A stretch of DNA of 64,000 bases from Pelodera strongyloides. Its lineage: Eukaryota; Nematoda; Chromadorea; Rhabditida; Rhabditidae. Location: the NCBI GenBank assembly GCA_036852015.1, contig JAANDG010000040.1:248001-312000 (forward strand), given 5' to 3'. Below are positions 1 through 19,385 of this stretch, one piece after another; position 1 is the stretch's first letter, and each line of letters starts with the position of its first letter. The notes beneath the pieces are model-generated. The model saw only the letters and a program-made list of their open reading frames with translations. It did no database searches and was not told the DNA's origin. The position numbers were made by a program, and so were the translations under genes.

Positions 1-137
1 TACAAAGCGAAAGGCCAAAGTCAAGGTTTTAATATTGTTATCGGAGTCCGGGAGTGCAGTGCAGAAGAGAGAAGAGTTGAAGAGTACGAACAATTCAAAA
101 TAATGTTCAATAGAAAAAAGAAGTAATGAAAACATAC

Positions 138-7360
<7,223 letters not shown>

Positions 7361-7369
7361 TTCTAAACG
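7361..7369 (-). promoter_or_regulatory. Probable trans-splice acceptor of TBCD
   Basis: On the minus strand CGTTTAG is followed by AA and then the TBCD start ATG. No upstream exon is evident, so a spliced-leader acceptor is the simplest reading. Inferred from layout only. Confidence 0.55.
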
Positions 7370-8020
7370 AACGAATTATAAAGTTCGAACTGAATATAAA
7401 AAAATAGAGGTAATTGGTTTACGTCAAATATTAATAAATTAATTCACACGTCGTATGTCACAATACTTTTGAAACTATCCACAACTATACACTGGGCCAA
7501 GGAAACAATTACAGTGAAACTGGTAATATTGCTATATTACTGTGACATATAACAACAAGTGTGAAACGAAGCATAGATAACAATTGGCACAAGACCAATC
7601 CATACAATGACACATAAATACAGTCAAACGAACATACATTTTATTCCACAGAGAAACTAAAACATACACACCGAACAAATGAAAGTACACCGAATGGAGA
7701 GATAAGAATACTCAAACAAAACCAGTCAACTTTAAATTTAAAACACACAAAATAACAAAATTGCTTTAAATACGAAGGCTACACATAATAAACACCAATT
7801 AAAAACTTCAAAAATATCAAACTAGTTTAAAATTAAAAGTACTTGGTCTAATCGTCTAATAAGCTCTCAACATAAAGACAACTTCATGTTTGAATAAATT
7901 AGCAAGTTGATGCATAAAACAAGTACGCTAAAATAAATTACTGATGAACAAACCGAACCAATGGTAATATAAAGATTCATTTCAAATTGAGATCGAGGGA
8001 TATTAATATACATATTCAAA
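7370..8020. other. UBA2-TBCD spacer
   Basis: About 650 AT-rich bases separate the UBA2 stop from the TBCD start, both on the minus strand. It should hold the UBA2 3' UTR and cleavage site. No canonical AATAAA was found close to the stop. I see no other gene in it. The spacing is wider than a tight nematode operon (about 100 bases), so co-transcription is possible but unsupported. Confidence 0.6.
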
Positions 8021-11000
8021 CTATTCCGATGCACTGACCACAGTGGACTGGACTTCGTCAATGCGCGCTCTCTTCACAGCTTCTTCCACCTGGAAAAGAC
8101 AAATTAATTTTGCATAATTAAAACTTTAAATTGTTATAATCTAATAAAGAAACGCAACTGAACGCATACGACATGATAAAATAGGTATCGTATACATTTC
8201 CACGTACGCCTAATATATAAACAGTAAACAGTATACACTTATACACTCATAAAAATAACATTACTGAATAACAACGCCAACTGTAATCCTTTTTATCATA
8301 CGACATACGGCACTGTTTTGCTCGTTCTCGTGCACAGTGCATACTTAACTAGAATTGCCTAAAACCCAGACTAGCTTAGAATAACGTAAGAAATGAAATA
8401 AAGGAAAAGGCAAACATGCAACTACTCAAATAACTTCTTTTTAAAGCGAAATACCGGCCGGTTTTTGAAACGCATCGTGGACAACTGAATTCTTACGTAT
8501 TTATGCTAATTTGCTCGTATTTAGCTAGATTTTCTATTTTAATTTACGTTCATGTGCATAAGCTCATAAGCATGCTGGTGTACTCGATGTGTTTCAAAAA
8601 ACGACCGGTATTTCGCTTTAATACGAATAACTCACATCTGTCTCCTGGTTACCATCACCCAATGGGGCCATGCTCTTTCTCTTTCGAGAAGGTTCTTCAA
8701 TTTCCGCGACAGTGTCACTGACTTGTTCCATCTAAACAAACAATAGCAAATGTCACAAATAAATTCAACCGAAAACAAAAAAGTCCCACGATTTTTCGCA
8801 ATGTTTCCCAAAATCTACAAGAGGTGGTCAGGAAAATGTTTCGTTACTGATCACTACCGAAACCACGAGCGATTTGATACGTGAATAAAAAATAATGTAT
8901 TCAAACTTCCATGGTATTGCAATTGCAGTTTTATCAATGAGCCATTCAATTGCTGTGCAACTCACAAATTGACAAATAAATAAATAATCGCATAAACTCA
9001 CATCTTCCAATTGTCCGGTGCTCTTTCTCTTGAGAGTCGGTGCCTCAGCAACTGCCTTAGCCGGAGCCGATGGTCCCTTATCTTGGTCAACCTAAACAAA
9101 ATACAAAAAAAAATCATTATACATCTAAGGTACGGTACCGTACCGGTGACTTTTCAGTATTCACATCGCGCCTTCTCGAAGATTACAATGTTAGGAAAGT
9201 ATTTTGTTTTAGACTACACAGCTACAGCAGAACAACCTAAAAAACATACATACGTAGGTACCCCATACCCCAAAACAGAGCCACAACTTTTATCTAAATC
9301 TAACCAAGCCTTAGCTTAAACCCCCAAAACAGAGCCCCAACTTCTAAAGCTAACCAAACCTTACCTTAAACTCATCCGGCTTCAAATTATGATCTGACAT
9401 AACACAGAGCATAAAGTTGAGGTCTTGTGAGAAATCGTCACATTCCAACAGACAACCATCAGACACCTGGAGACTGGACAGCGTTTTGCCCTCCAGTTCT
9501 AAACAAACAAAATTTGCATATATAAAAAAAAATTGCATATACAATACAAATCAACAAACCGATCGATATGCCTAGATGTCTATTGAGTAAAAATAAGACA
9601 AGGCAATACTCAATAAAATCACACAGTACAGCAAACAACAAGATAATAATAAGAAAATAACATAAATAATACTAATAAATACAAATAACCAACGAGTCGT
9701 CTCTCCCTCTTCACTGCTCACAATTATATTCCCTCCCACCGTAACGTCAGGGTTCTGCATACACATGTGACCCTTGAGAACCTGTAAAGGAATAAGATGC
9801 AAGAATGCTTTAGTATTTAGTATTAACATATTTTTAATTTTTAGCAAATCCTAACCGTTAGCAAACAAAAAAAAATGATTGGAGACTCTCTAAAAACCAA
9901 ATGTTTTTCAACATTATTATATCACGAATGTTTACCAAAGTGAGGTATTAATTTAGATTCCGAAACAACCGCAAAATGGAAGCAGAATCAGAGATCAAAT
10001 CAATCGTATCAATTAGGTTATACAGATAACGCTTGATATCAGGTAGAACAAAAGAAAATAAGCAATCACAAAATTGACAAAATAGTAAATCGTCAAGCAA
10101 ATTATTTAAAAAAAAACTTACCACATCGACCAACTGTTTGACAGTCATTTCCTTGGTGTTCACCCTGATGAACAATTCTCTCTTTTCGGAACACACACAA
10201 CACTTCGGGTTAGGCTTCTCTGGGTCCTGGTCCACCTATAAAATATTGTTTTAAATAAATATATCCGACCTTTAATATTACACAATGTTTTATCATTCGT
10301 TACGTTACCACCTCACCAGAACATAGATTAGCGACTTAACGATCGTCTAGAAGAGCCGATGTGCACCGAATACGGAATTAGGAAAGATAAATTGAATATT
10401 GAATAGTGCGTAGCGCATAACCGAGCAGCTTTGGTATTAAATGTGAGTGAGAGTAATAGTCTGAGCAATAATAAATGAATAATAAAACGAACACGCGCCT
10501 AGTCCTACATTACGCAATATGTGGCCAAAATTTACAAATACTAATAGCACGTAACAATGTGTTTTAAAAAATAAATAAACCCAAATAAACCTTACCAAAA
10601 CTTTTCCACGAGTGTTGGGTTTTCGCCGCACAAAAACAGTGCGAACTTTCTCCCTCTGCCCGCGGAGAACCTAGAAGAGAACACATTTTTTGTCTTAAAG
10701 CGAAATAACGGCTGGTTTCTGATTTTTGAAACACATCAAGAACACCAGCATTAATATGTCTCTCATACAAATGAACATAAATTAGAATTGGAATGAACTG
10801 TCCACGATGGGCGATGGGCTTCAAGAACCGGCTGGCATTTTTCTTTAAATGGAAAGAAAGTACAAGTTGGTGACGATTAAATCGGTAGTTACTTTCCATT
10901 AACGTGCCCACTAAACCATAGTTAAATCGATTGAAAACAACACACATAATAAAATCGTAATAAACAAAAAATTTGATCAGAATGGAATAACACAACTAAG

Positions 11001-11470
11001 AATGGAATAACACAACTCTACATTGATATACAACAATTACATATTCAACGTTAACGTTACCTTGAGTGCTTCAATCACTACCATTCCGGCTACCATTGCA
11101 TTTGTGGTCGCAATCGCAGGGATGATATTACCAGCCATGGCTGAAATTATTCAAAATTGATTAACAAATAAAATACAAAATGTAGACTCTAACAAACATA
11201 TTATCAGATATATGCGAACGTCACTGGGATAAGCAAGGCATGATTAATAATTGTATTGGACTTCATTGAACATTTTCGGCAAATTAAGGAATTACACAAA
11301 TCGAAGGAAAGTAGGAGATACAAACAAGTGGAACAAGATAAACCAGAAGCTAAACTCACATTTGATTTCAAAGCAACTCTTTCCGGGAATTCCAAAAATA
11401 CGAGCTCGGATATTGGCACAGGCAGCCACGAAGCGCATTGCCTCTTCGTCATCCTTTACAAATAAAAAAA

Positions 11471-11503
<33 letters not shown>

Positions 11504-14500
11504 CTACAACGACAATTATGAAGAGAACACCTACAGCTAAAAAACACCTACATCAACTACAGCTAAAAAAATCCCAGGATCAATGATATCAGAATCGGAT
11601 TACTAAACAAAACACATAGTCGTGTCAAAATGCTTTCTGAGAAACATGTCGAATTAGAATCAAAAATTCATATCAAACCAAAATAATCAACGAGTCTCTT
11701 TACCTTATCCCACGACAAAAACTGCCCCTCTGGCAATTCCTCCTTGCGTTTCTTCAAAGCCTGCACACAGTCAGCAAATACACGGGCGCACGCTCCGATA
11801 GACCACTCCTAAAAGAAATGACATGTAGAACGTTAGATTGTGTAAATAATAAAGCCGATTAACTCACACGACGTTCGCCCATTTGGGGTACCTGTACGGT
11901 GCTAAAAACGATTCGCACATCACACACGAAGACTACTAATCAAATGAAGAATGCTAATTACAAAGTCATGGGTAAAAAGAAAGAAAAAGAAAAGGACAAC
12001 AAAAAGTAAAAAAAATGTGTTCACAGTCCAAACGCACAATACTGACACCAAACGAAGTGAACTATTCACATACAATGTCGAGAATACTAATCATAATCAA
12101 ACGTTATAAAAGAAGGACATACACTATTAACATCCGATGCATCATCCGTTTGTTGAGTATTTCCCTCATCAAAATTGTTCCACAAAAGAGGAGTCGGCTT
12201 TCTTCGCTCTTTCCACAAATCGTGCATTTTCAGCAGATATTCAATGTCATCGTGGAATAGCTGGAATTTACACATAAAAAATAAGGCTATTATACGGGCA
12301 CATGAAAATATCTTTAGCTTCTTTTAGCTATACTACAATCGAAAGGCTAGAATTAGAAGGATGCACAAAAACCTGAGCTCCCTACGCATATAGTTTAATC
12401 GAAGGAACGTGTGATAAACATAAAGGTGGTTAAAGCGAAATACCGGTCAGTTTTTGAAACGCATCGAGTACACCAACATTCTTATGCGTCATATGAGCAT
12501 AATTTAGCTGAATTTAGCATAAAAAAATAGACCCCACTTCGCATAAATGCATAAGAATGCAGTTATCCACGATGCGTTTCAAATACCTACGTTCTTCACC
12601 GCGCCGGGTACCGCGAGTCACGCCCCTTCCCGCGTCGCTACCCGCGCGTCACGCCCATTTACGCGCCTCCACCCGCGAGGACCACGCCCACAAGCTTCGC
12701 AACCGCTCCCGCAAGAGAAAAGATGTATACTAGATCATAGTTCATATAATACTAGTAAATCCTTATTTGTATACTAAAAAAACGGAAAATTTTGCGGTTT
12801 TGTGAATTGATTTGTTTACCGTGCTATTTCCTTATATTTATTGTTGTTTTCCTGTGTTAATGTCTTTGTTTATTTTCTGGTTATCCCTTTATTGAATTCC
12901 TTCCAGTATTGACGACTTGTTGACTCTGCAAGCGGGAAAGATGTGTGTAAACCAGTTTGCTCGACCGATGGGAGAAGATTCCGCTTCCGGATGATAACTA
13001 TACAAGGTAGATTATTTTGCGTGTTATTTGTCAATCCAATTCGTTTTGTTTTTGGGAGTTGAAAGTAGTTTTTGATGTAGCGAGAGGTATTCACGACGTC
13101 GAGGTGTTTCTTTGTTGAGTGTTGCTTTTTTATACATAACTGTTCTGTATATCGCCTACATTTCAGATGACTTCCCTGGCACGGCGGTGATCCTCTGACG
13201 GAAAAAGGAGCGGAGCACGAAGAGATCTAACTGTTATCTGATTACAGTTCCTACCGGATAATTATATAATGCTGTTTTACTGTGCTGTTTCATTTTTTAT
13301 TGTATTGCTGATGTTGTTTTTACTATTGAATAAACTTTTTTTTGCTACTTTCTCGTTTATTGTGGTTTATTTTAGTAATTGGTTACTGTAATTGTGAAGG
13401 TACTGTATTTGTAGCGCTGCTTGTAGTATAAAACTGTATTCTATATTTTGGATGACTACCGTAGTTGCTACACTATGTGGCGTATGGCCACTCGCAACGC
13501 GTCCGCTGTCGCAGCTAACCGCGCCGGGTACCGCGTGGCCACCCGCGACGGGGGTCTCCGCGAAGCCGCGCAGGGCGGGTAGCCACGCGGTACCCGGCGC
13601 GGTGAGGGTTCAGAGACCGGCCGGTATTTCGCTTTAAACACGACATATCGATGTTGATGCTAGGTTAGAACAAAAGTACGAAAGGCAACATTATATAGTC
13701 AAATAAATCTCACCTTGTTGAAAAGCAACTCGGGATTGTATCCATTCTCCTCAGCCCAAGTTCGAGTGTTCGAAATAGCCACACCGTTCTTTTCGTTGTT
13801 GTTACCGTTAGAGCCGTTAGTAAGAGTTCCCTGAATGTTTTAGTTATTTATCTATGTCCGTAAGGTTTCTATGACCAACACCAATACAATTCCGTTTCCT
13901 CATTGCCAAAGAATGATAGTCAGCCTAGCACACATTATCCTATATTGTTTTTCATGTCGCTTTTAAAGGAAACAACGGTGATGTATTCTCTCGGAGTATG
14001 GGAGCATAGTAAAGATAGAAAATTGAACGTATATTCCACCAAAAAGTTTTTAAACATGGCATATTTCCCTCATTTTCAACAATAAAAAAAAGTTCAAGTA
14101 ACATACATTTTCTTCCTTTGCCTCCTTATCGCCTGAACCATTTTCCTTCGAATCATCAGAAGCCGGTCCATTTGCCTCTTCGTTATGCAGTTCTGGATCG
14201 TTTATATCCGGAGACACGTCATCATCGATGGCCAGTTCACCAAACAGCTGACTAAATATGGCAGAAATGCAGAAATTACACCACGTGTCAGATATATAGC
14301 ACAAGAAAGGATGAGAAGAAGACATTCGTTTTCCAAGTTTTGTAGACACCGTAATCCAAAGAGAAAGAAACTAAGCGAACACATTGTGGGTGCCGGTAGC
14401 GTAAAGTTTTAAACGCATTGGTCCGGACTGCCGAAGATGTGCTGGGTTCCACCTCCGCTCGAACAAACCCCCATCAAATGTGTAGTTTAGTTGCCGCATA

Positions 14501-14570
14501 ACAGCACTTCACATTCTTCACAATCAACACGATAAAACAACGCATACGATAGTAATTATGACATGACTAA

Positions 14571-14621
<51 letters not shown>

Positions 14622-16544
14622 CATACTTGAAAACATGTTTGCTCCACACGGTGCAGTGAATATGCTCGCTGGGAGTATTTCGAATTGTACAACCGGGGAA
14701 CGTTTTCTGCACGGGTTTCTCAGTGCATTCGTAGCACTCAGATTGGCCGCGGAGGATAACTGACACCTAAAACACACTATGCAAATTGTTGCAAGTATTC
14801 CTTCTTTGATTATTTTTCCTCATAACTTGTACATTCATTGCAGAATATCTATGTTTTGTAAATTTCCTTATTGTCATTTTTTTTCGTACACTAACGATAT
14901 ATCTCTTGCTCTTATTAGCTTTTTATCCGTAATATATCGATTTGAACCAAAGAGCAAATGCAAAACAAGTCGCCATAAATAAATAGACAATATAATCTCT
15001 AAGAATAATATCGGGATGCCGAACAAACGATAGAAGTTTAAATAAACAATATAATAAAAAACTACCTGTCCCAAATAACCAGCAGAACCCGACTCAATCA
15101 GTGGAACCTCGGCAGACAAACAGATACGGTTCACATGGTTACGAGCGCCTAAATACACTTATTTAGTTAAAGCGAAATGCTAGCCTCTTTGGAAAATTTG
15201 CATATGATAAGCAAAATGTATCCTACGCTAATTTTGTACGATTGCCGTGGACGATCGTACAAAATTAGCATAGGATACATAGGATTTACTTATCGTATGC
15301 AAATTTTCCAAAGGGGCCGTCAATTCGCTTTAATAACCGAACGTTAACAAGGCTAATAATAGTAAAAAATAAAATTCTTAACGACCTACGACCGTCCTGT
15401 AACATCAAAATGTGAGTGGCTCAAAAGTAAATAGTGAAAAGAACGAGTGGATTCAAACAAACAAACAAACAAACAAACACGACGAGTTATATACTACTTT
15501 CTTTTCATCATTTCATTGTGATGCACAACCTGTGGTGTTATTTAATAAATAATAATAATAACAAATTGAACAAAAGAGGTAAATGGACCCACTTCTATTA
15601 TCCAGCGCATTCATAACGAGATCGAACTGCTTGAAAAAGGTCATTCCGAAATTCTCTCCGCTAAAATATGCATTGTTACTGTGGAAGGTGTACCAGTGTT
15701 TGAATGATAATGACGGCACAGGTTTATGCCCATGAAAATACAGCACATAGTACAATATTTTTCGGAAACTTACTTAAAAATCGAGTCATGGTCGAAGGTT
15801 ATATTAACATCGGGAAGCAGTTTTCCTACCGCAGCTGTGGCTACCTGAAAGCGTAAGATATTAATCATAAGCACGTAGGATGCACGGAGGATGATAGTAT
15901 TAAAGTTTATGGGAAACATTGGTAAAAGAACCAAACTCTCAAAGTCATATCAAAATACATGTTGCATCCCTTTCTGGAAGTTATTATTAAAATGGTTAAT
16001 TCGGTGTCGCATGTGTGTGTTTAAGTGATCAGTCGTGGAGTGTACATAAACAACATCCCTTCAAGCGCCGAATTCTAAGGACAAAATCACAAAAAATGAC
16101 ACAAAATATTAGAAAGACAGCCAGCAATGAAGATTAACATAACGTACCTCAGCCTTACTCTTGCCCACATGTTCTCTTCTGAACAGAAATTGACGGTTTA
16201 AGTTGGAGACATCGATCGTATCCAGGTCAATCTAAAATGAGAATAAAAATGAATAGGAGCAAATGAGCATAAGGAGGGGCGGATACGGCAGATGGCACAG
16301 TTGGCAGCATACCGACTCTCAATCCCGAGGTCGTAGCTTCCATCTCGGTTACAATTAAGGGGTCGGTAAGCATGCAACATCCGGATCGCGAAAAATAATA
16401 AAAGAAGGTGGAACTCACCACATGAATGTTTTTGAATCCAGTGAGAACAACATTTTTCAGAAGTTCGCAGCCTATCCCTCCGGCGCCCACAATCAGGATT
16501 TTCTTATCTTTCAGTAGTTCAGTCAACTTGTTCCTGTAGCCCAT
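8021..16544 (-). CDS. UBA2: SUMO-activating enzyme subunit 2 (UBA2/SAE2), 638 aa, complete
   Basis: Catalytic half of the SUMO E1 (with SAE1/AOS1). It adenylates SUMO, holds it as a thioester and passes it to UBC9, mostly in the nucleus. Nineteen exons join in phase: 16419-16544, 16148-16231, 15774-15844, 15593-15660, 15066-15148, 14627-14766, 14107-14251, 13714-13830, 12123-12260, 11704-11808, 11360-11453, 11061-11140, 10596-10670, 10122-10235, 9694-9781, 9365-9498, 9002-9091, 8636-8731, 8021-8089. The nucleotide-binding loop GAGGIG is at residues 20-25, followed by [16 protein letters not shown]. Zinc cysteines are C155/C158 and C454/C457. The catalytic cysteine is C170 in [24 protein letters not shown], the ubiquitin-like domain and a basic C-tail (KRKS, RKRKS, KRAR; nuclear-targeting-like) follow. 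Length matches human UBA2 (640). The donor at 9694 (C|GTTGG) was chosen because the neighbouring GT would create a stop. Confidence 0.98.
8441..8621. mobile_element. MITE of the TTAAAGCGAAAT family in a UBA2 intron
   Basis: The terminal inverted repeats read TTAAAGCGAAATACCGGCCGG and CCGGTATTTCGCTTTAA, followed inward by GTTTTTGAAACGCATCG and CGATGTGTTTCAAAAA. The element starts about 14 bases inside the intron from the exon 8636-8731 donor. Confidence 0.85.
10695..10848. mobile_element. Diverged MITE of the TTAAAGCGAAAT family
   Basis: The left end TTAAAGCGAAATAACGGCTGG and right end CCGGCTGGCATTTTTCTTTAA are a decayed inverted repeat. It lies in a UBA2 intron upstream (in gene direction) of exon 10596-10670. 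Confidence 0.65.
11471..11501. repeat. (ATT)n microsatellite in a UBA2 intron
   Basis: About ten ATT units lie roughly 15 bases upstream of the acceptor of exon 11360-11453 (gene orientation). Confidence 0.95.
12430..13637. mobile_element. MITE interrupted by a larger nested element
   Basis: The outer ends are family-typical (TTAAAGCGAAATACCGGTC at the left, GACCGGCCGGTATTTCGCTTTAA at the right) but 1.2 kb apart instead of about 180 bases. The extra length is the GC-ended insert annotated at 12597-13604. It lies in the UBA2 intron between exons 13714-13830 and 12123-12260. Confidence 0.75.
12597..13604. mobile_element. Nested element with CACCGCGCCGGGTACCGCG inverted ends
   Basis: The 19-base sequence CACCGCGCCGGGTACCGCG starts at 12597, and its exact reverse complement ends at 13604. 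A third direct copy of most of it lies near 13519. The flanks inside are GC-rich, while the core (about 12730-13440) is AT-rich like normal intron. The core contains an exon-like piece: CTTCCAG, an open stretch reading [19 protein letters not shown], then CAAGGTAGAT, followed near 13165 by another TTTCAG. This could be a captured gene fragment. No transposase was found. Confidence 0.6.
14572..14619. repeat. (TAA)n microsatellite in a UBA2 intron
   Basis: About sixteen TAA units begin a few bases past the splice donor of exon 14627-14766 on the minus strand. Confidence 0.95.
15167..15333. mobile_element. Near-perfect fold-back element, TTAAAGCGAAATGCTAG type
   Basis: The whole segment folds on itself. 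TTAAAGCGAAATGCTAGCC, CTTTGGAAAATTTGCATA and ATCCTACGCTAATTTTGTACG in the left half pair with the right half around the centre ATTGCCGTGGACGAT. A second copy is at 49638-49807. It ends 18 bases upstream of the acceptor of UBA2 exon 15066-15148. Confidence 0.9.
15454..15479. repeat. (CAAA)n microsatellite
   Basis: Six tandem CAAA units in a UBA2 intron. Confidence 0.9.
16285..16345 (+). repeat. tRNA-like fragment
   Basis: A-box-like TGGCACAGTTGGCAG and B-box-like GGTCGTAGCTTCC are spaced about 35 bases apart, within the first UBA2 intron. It lacks a full cloverleaf. Confidence 0.4.
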
Positions 16545-16560
16545 CTCAGCTCCCTGAAAC
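16545..16560 (-). promoter_or_regulatory. Probable trans-splice acceptor of UBA2
   Basis: GTTTCAG on the minus strand is followed by nine bases (GGAGCTGAG) and the UBA2 ATG. It matches the 3' splice-site consensus of the internal introns, and no upstream coding exon is visible. Confidence 0.5.
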
Positions 16561-16597
16561 AGTATATGTAATGTAATGGATAACTTATAAAAATCAG

Positions 16598-16655
16598 CGC
16601 ATGCCAGGAGCGAACCGGCAAAAGTGCTGGAGGATCCGGCCACTGTTGCACACCA
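16598..16655 (-). repeat. tRNA-like fragment upstream of UBA2
   Basis: Minus-strand TGTGCAACAGTGGCCGG (A-box-like) and CCGGTTCGCTCC (B-box-like). It lies just 5' of the UBA2 acceptor site and could supply an internal Pol III promoter, but no complete tRNA fold is present. Confidence 0.45.
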
Positions 16656-18214
16656 ATACAGATTGACCTGATGGTGTGATATGTGAAAAACGAAAGAACA
16701 AAAGACAAAATAGAAATGGGAAAGCAATATTTATATATTTATGGGAAAGCAGCAATATTAATACGACATATAAAGCAAGCACATCAAATTTCGCAATGAT
16801 CACAGTTGGTAGGGCACGGCATTAGGGAGGCGGAGCTCTCACAAACCGCGCGTTCGTTCCTAATTTGTTTACGCATGGCTTTGCATGTAGGCTCCTCCCA
16901 CAATATAGGAATGACATAAATTATACTGTATTAAAATGGGCACATATTAAATTATATTGAACTCTTTATTCATCACACGTAAATAAATGCATATATTAAA
17001 CCCTATTAAGTTCTTTATTCGTTAAATAAAGTGAAAAATATGACTGAAATGTCGAAAGTGAGGGGGCACTATTTCTCAATACATGGTGTTATGTTGTTTC
17101 ACTTATAATTTAATCCTTTTTTGAGGTTTTGAGGACAGTTATTTTATTCATTATACTGCGGATTATGGATATTAGTTGCATTCCCTTTTATTAGTAGACA
17201 ATACCATCGATGATGTGTGTATCACAACAAGTGACAAGTATATTTATTTGTACAGTAGATTTGATCTTTTTTAGAGCCACTCACCGTGCATCTTGTAGTC
17301 CGATGCATGCGGAAAATTCATTTTTTTAAAGGTTTTTTTCACTTTGGTTATATACAGAGTACAGCCTATGATATAGGTGCAGCCACCTTTATCGTCATCT
17401 TCCACCATTTCCCATTATGACGAGTCAGTGTTTCTTTCTTTCAACAAGTACTGAGCCTCCAACCACAATAGGAATCCATGTGTTTCCCAGTCTCATCGCG
17501 GAATTGTAGCATGACATTTCCACTGAGCTTGCAGCGGCTGAAAGAAGGTATCGCAGTCTGATGTATTCGTTCCATGAGCATGAGTGGACGCCAGAGACTC
17601 ATTGGCAGAATATGAAGTAAAGGCTGCAGCCTCACATTTTCTACTGATATTGTTTTGTGAATAACTTCCACACATTGAATATTATTTTTGCGGTTTCGCT
17701 GTCATGATTGATTGTGTGATTGTATAATTTTTTTCACAAAAAAATGCGGATACTTTCTAAACGAAGGGGAGGGGGGGGGCGACAACACTCCGTTAGGCGA
17801 CAAAACTGAAATCGGTGTTCATGGGTAGATGCCTCATCATCTTGGCAGCAGTCTACCAGACATCGGCAACAATTGAAGAAACTATAGTATAGTTTTTTTT
17901 TTCAGAAAATGTTTAAAGGGAATATGTACCCACTTTTTGAAGTTAAGCTGTACTAATAGGATGTATGTGTCTCATGCAGAAAACAACAATAATTTTTTTC
18001 AACGATTTTCCACTAGGACGAGACAAAAATTAATTTCAACACCTGCTTTTTCTCATAGTAAACGCGTTTTTAGAGTTAATCCCATATATTCCTTATCTCT
18101 AAGAGTTGTCACGTAAATTACGCGCCAGTCAACTTTGTGCACGTACATTTGATGCACATGCAAATTCGTCTTTACAAGGCGCGCAAAATATATTCGGAGT
18201 GCTTTCATTTTTTC
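16656..18214. other. Gene-poor spacer
   Basis: AT-rich spacer with no recognisable gene. One open stretch on the minus strand around 17441-17671 looks slightly protein-like, but it has no clear splice sites or recognisable domain. A G-run lies at about 17767-17777. Confidence 0.4.
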
Positions 18215-18399
18215 TTTAAAGCGAAATACCAGCCGGTTTTTGAAACGCACCTCAAATATTAGCATTCTTATGCAGTTATGCTAAAAGGGGTCTATTGGGG
18301 TCTGTTTTTTATTCAAATTTATGATCATTTGCATATGAAGCATAGGAAAGCAGGGAGTAGTCCATGCGTTTCAAAAACCGGCCGGTATTTCGCTTTAAA
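18215..18399. mobile_element. MITE of the TTTAAAGCGAAAT family
   Basis: The ends TTTAAAGCGAAATACCAGCCGG and CCGGCCGGTATTTCGCTTTAAA are inverted repeats, with inner GTTTTTGAAACGCA and TGCGTTTCAAAAAC. It has the typical length of about 185 bases. Confidence 0.88.
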
Positions 18400-18469
18400 A
18401 ATAAGTTCTTCTGCCCACCAAATTTGAAACGTACTACCTCGTTTCTATAGGAGGTAGTATTTGTACTAC

Positions 18470-18730
18470 GTTCCTGGGTGCGCAGCGCCCCTTCTGCCAG
18501 CCGCGCAAATTGGAGTGCACGCGTAGCCAGCCGCGCAGTTTCCAGTGCGGGCGTAGTCAACCGCGTACCGCGCAGAGGGGGGCGCACCCAGTCGCGTAGT
18601 ATGCAAACTACGCGGCTGGGTGCGCGGTGCCTCGGGGAGCTCAACCGCGCAGCGCACCCCCAGCCAACCGCGCAGGGGGCCCCCGGCCAGCCGCGTAGGG
18701 GGGCAAAAAGAAGGGGCGTTCGCGGTTGAA
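18470..18730. repeat. GC-rich degenerate minisatellite
   Basis: Loosely repeated blocks such as CCAGCCGCGCA, CAACCGCGCAG and GGGTGCGC fill about 260 bases in AT-rich surroundings. The vocabulary (CCGCGCAGGGGG) resembles the much larger G-rich block at 52.3-53.5 kb. Open frames across it on both strands are low-complexity artefacts. Confidence 0.6.
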
Positions 18731-19066
18731 GACAAGAGTAGTGGCCTAGGCATTATTTGTAAGAAAAGGCAGTACAGTATTGTACGGAGTGCAGAGTGAA
18801 GTACCTTTGCAAAAAAGTACGTGGAAAGGGAAGAGCAATCTCGAACCTGTGCTGATGAAACGTAATGTCGCTTTTGGAAGGGCAAGCCGGTGCACAAGTG
18901 TGTCACTGGTGCACCGAATGGAACAAACATAAACTGTGCTTGTGCAGACATCTCGAACCATTTAAGGGGTATGGTGGACTCACATTGGCACCACTGCGAC
19001 CACAGGCTGGCCACTGTGCGAATGGCGCACACCTATTGCTCCTCACCCCTGAACCCCCGAAAAGCT

Positions 19067-19123
19067 CACCCCTAACGAATAGCGTCACCCCTAACGAATA
19101 GCGTCACCCCTAACGAATAGCGT
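19067..19123. repeat. 19-bp minisatellite, three units
   Basis: Three exact units of CACCCCTAACGAATAGCGT. Confidence 0.95.
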
Positions 19124-19317
19124 CATATTTGTAGACAACCTCGTTACAATGTACTATATTGACTACATACATATGTGAATAACATTGAATGTTATCTTCT
19201 AACAATCGGTGGGGCACCTAGATAAAATATTACAAATTGAGCAGGAGGTATTACTTAGGTTGAGGGAGCACGTTTTTCAGAACATCCATCCACGGTAAAT
19301 ATTTATGTAAACGTGCT

Positions 19318-19385
19318 TTATTTATTATTTATTAAATAACACCGAGATGTGCATCAAATAATATGATGAAGAGAAAGCAATGTGC
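19318..19385. repeat. Dispersed repeat, TTATTAAATAACACCGAG type
   Basis: The segment containing AAATAACACCGAGATGTGC and ATGATGAAGAGAAAGCAATG recurs at 40563-40632 and, more diverged, at 39935-39995. It is probably the tail of a mobile element. Confidence 0.7.

Noticed and set aside
10564..10995. 143-codon minus-strand frame
   Set aside because: It is a UBA2 exon extended through an intron and a decayed MITE.
16227..16727. 166-codon minus-strand frame
   Set aside because: It is the first UBA2 exon read through into flanking intron and 5' sequence. The spliced model explains the conserved part.
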